From B4-G1 sp964393895 (GTDB taxonomy: Bacteria; Chloroflexota; Anaerolineae; B4-G1), in contig CAYMWP010000120.1 of NCBI GenBank assembly GCA_964393895.1, positions 1-14,382 on the forward strand: DNA of 14,382 nt, written 5' to 3'. The notes beneath the pieces are model-generated. The model made no database searches, was not told where the DNA came from, and saw nothing but the letters and a program-made list of their open reading frames with translations. This document shows, piece by piece, positions 13,971-14,382 of this stretch. Within the stretch, counting starts at the first letter, position 1, and each line of letters opens with the position of its first letter. The position numbers were made by a program, and so were the translations under genes.

Positions 13971-13999
13971 AGTATACTTTATGGGGGGGCGGTTGTGAA
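13971..13999 (-). promoter_or_regulatory. Candidate sigma-70-type promoter for the signalling operon
   Basis: On the minus strand, TTCACA (13999-13994, 5 of 6 consensus bases) and TATACT (13976-13971, 5 of 6) are separated by exactly 17 bp. Transcription would start near 13963, leaving a leader of about 60 nt before the ATG at 13899. The spacer contains a run of seven C. A second TATACT occurs just upstream at 14006-14001 but has no convincing -35 partner. This is a pattern match only. Confidence 0.5.
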
Positions 14000-14133
14000 G
14001 AGTATAAACTGCGGTTTTTTGGAGGCGTGATTGGGGGAAAACTACGGTAGGAGGGGTGGTGAACTCGGTAGAAACCACGGATTACGGTTCACGCTCGTAA
14101 CCGCTCAGGCCATTCTGGTTTGAACACAGAGAA

Positions 14134-14152
14134 CGCGGATAAACTACATCCG
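14134..14152. repeat. Hairpin repeat, copy 1 (CGCGGAT-N7-ATCCG)
   Basis: CGCGGAT followed by seven bases and ATCCG, giving a 5-bp stem. It is the most divergent of three related copies. Confidence 0.55.
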
Positions 14153-14198
14153 ACTGAGCCTGTTTTTCGCACTTTATGATAGCAAATGTTCGTAGTAA

Positions 14199-14221
14199 GC
14201 GCGGATGCAGACATCCGTCCG
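14199..14221. repeat. Hairpin repeat, copy 2
   Basis: GCGCGGAT, a short spacer, then ATCCGTCCG. CGGATG (14202-14207) pairs with CATCCG (14212-14217) around a 4-base loop. Confidence 0.7.
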
Positions 14222-14258
14222 GAACGAAGTAGAGTGCCGTCGGGCGCCACTCCGCTAC

Positions 14259-14282
14259 GCGCGGATACACGGTATCCGTCCG
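14259..14282. repeat. Hairpin repeat, copy 3
   Basis: Shares GCGCGGAT and ATCCGTCCG with copy 2. CGGATAC (14262-14268) pairs with GTATCCG (14272-14278) around a 3-base loop. The arms differ from copy 2, but the changes keep pairing. Confidence 0.7.
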
Positions 14283-14382
14283 TGGCTGACTAGGAACCCC
14301 GTCCACACGAGAAATCTCAAAGTGCGAATGTATTGCTTCAGATGGAATTGGACAAATGCCCCACTTGAGTTAGTATACAGAC

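Larger units (their letters stand above)
13900..14382. other. Non-coding upstream region with promoter and hairpin repeats
   Basis: I see no supported gene in these bases. Nearest the operon is a GGAGATTGG-like repeat stretch (13921-13944) and the candidate promoter at 13971-13999. A hairpin CGGTT/AACCG lies at 14085-14103. From 14134 onward come three CGCGGAT...ATCCG repeats. The remaining bases to the edge show no feature I recognise. Confidence 0.6.

Noticed and set aside
14085..14103. CGGTT/AACCG hairpin considered as a tRNA T-arm
   Set aside because: The loop is 9 bases, not 7, and there is no acceptor or anticodon arm around it.
14082..14306. Minus-strand open frame of 74 codons
   Set aside because: It is made mostly of the hairpin repeats, with no ribosome-binding site or recognisable product.

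Overview
The window is about 14.4 kb of moderately GC-rich bacterial DNA. It has no RNA gene, no CRISPR array, no insertion sequence and no transposase. All eight genes I can support lie on the minus strand, so the window is read from right to left. The style suggests a Chloroflexota genome, probably Anaerolineae-like. The reasons are very large kinases built from repeated GAF modules with a PNPLLP signature, single-domain receivers, and gene edges decorated with short degenerate repeats. That assignment is inference; no marker gene is present.

Layout, in the direction of transcription. Positions 14382-13900 are non-coding, with three related hairpin repeats and a good candidate promoter (TTCACA, 17 bp, TATACT). 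Next come a tandem double-receiver response regulator (13899-13111), a lipoprotein solute-binding protein of the branched-chain amino acid type (13019-11817), and a Cache-HAMP-GAF-GAF histidine kinase of 983 aa (11795-8844). A 1734-aa paralogous kinase follows, Cache-HAMP-GAF-GAF-PAS-PAS-PAS-GAF-GAF (8792-3588). After a 124-nt gap with repeats and a possible second promoter comes a threonine-synthase-like PLP enzyme fused to a receiver domain (3463-1790). Two single-domain receivers (1768-1376 and 1335-958) and a GNAT acetyltransferase (961-71) complete the set. The acetyltransferase start codon overlaps the stop codon of the last receiver.

The genes look like one signalling locus, possibly two adjacent transcription units. 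An exported binding protein and two membrane kinases with different extracellular Cache domains would collect signals. The kinases have no receiver of their own, while five receiver domains are encoded beside them. None of the five carries a DNA-binding output. The only enzymes that could be outputs are the PLP enzyme, covalently joined to a receiver, and the acetyltransferase, apparently translationally coupled to one. The working hypothesis is therefore a phosphorelay that acts on metabolism or protein/small-molecule modification rather than directly on transcription. The PLP-receiver fusion is the most unusual item.

The long plus-strand reading frames, up to 433 codons, are antisense shadows of these genes.
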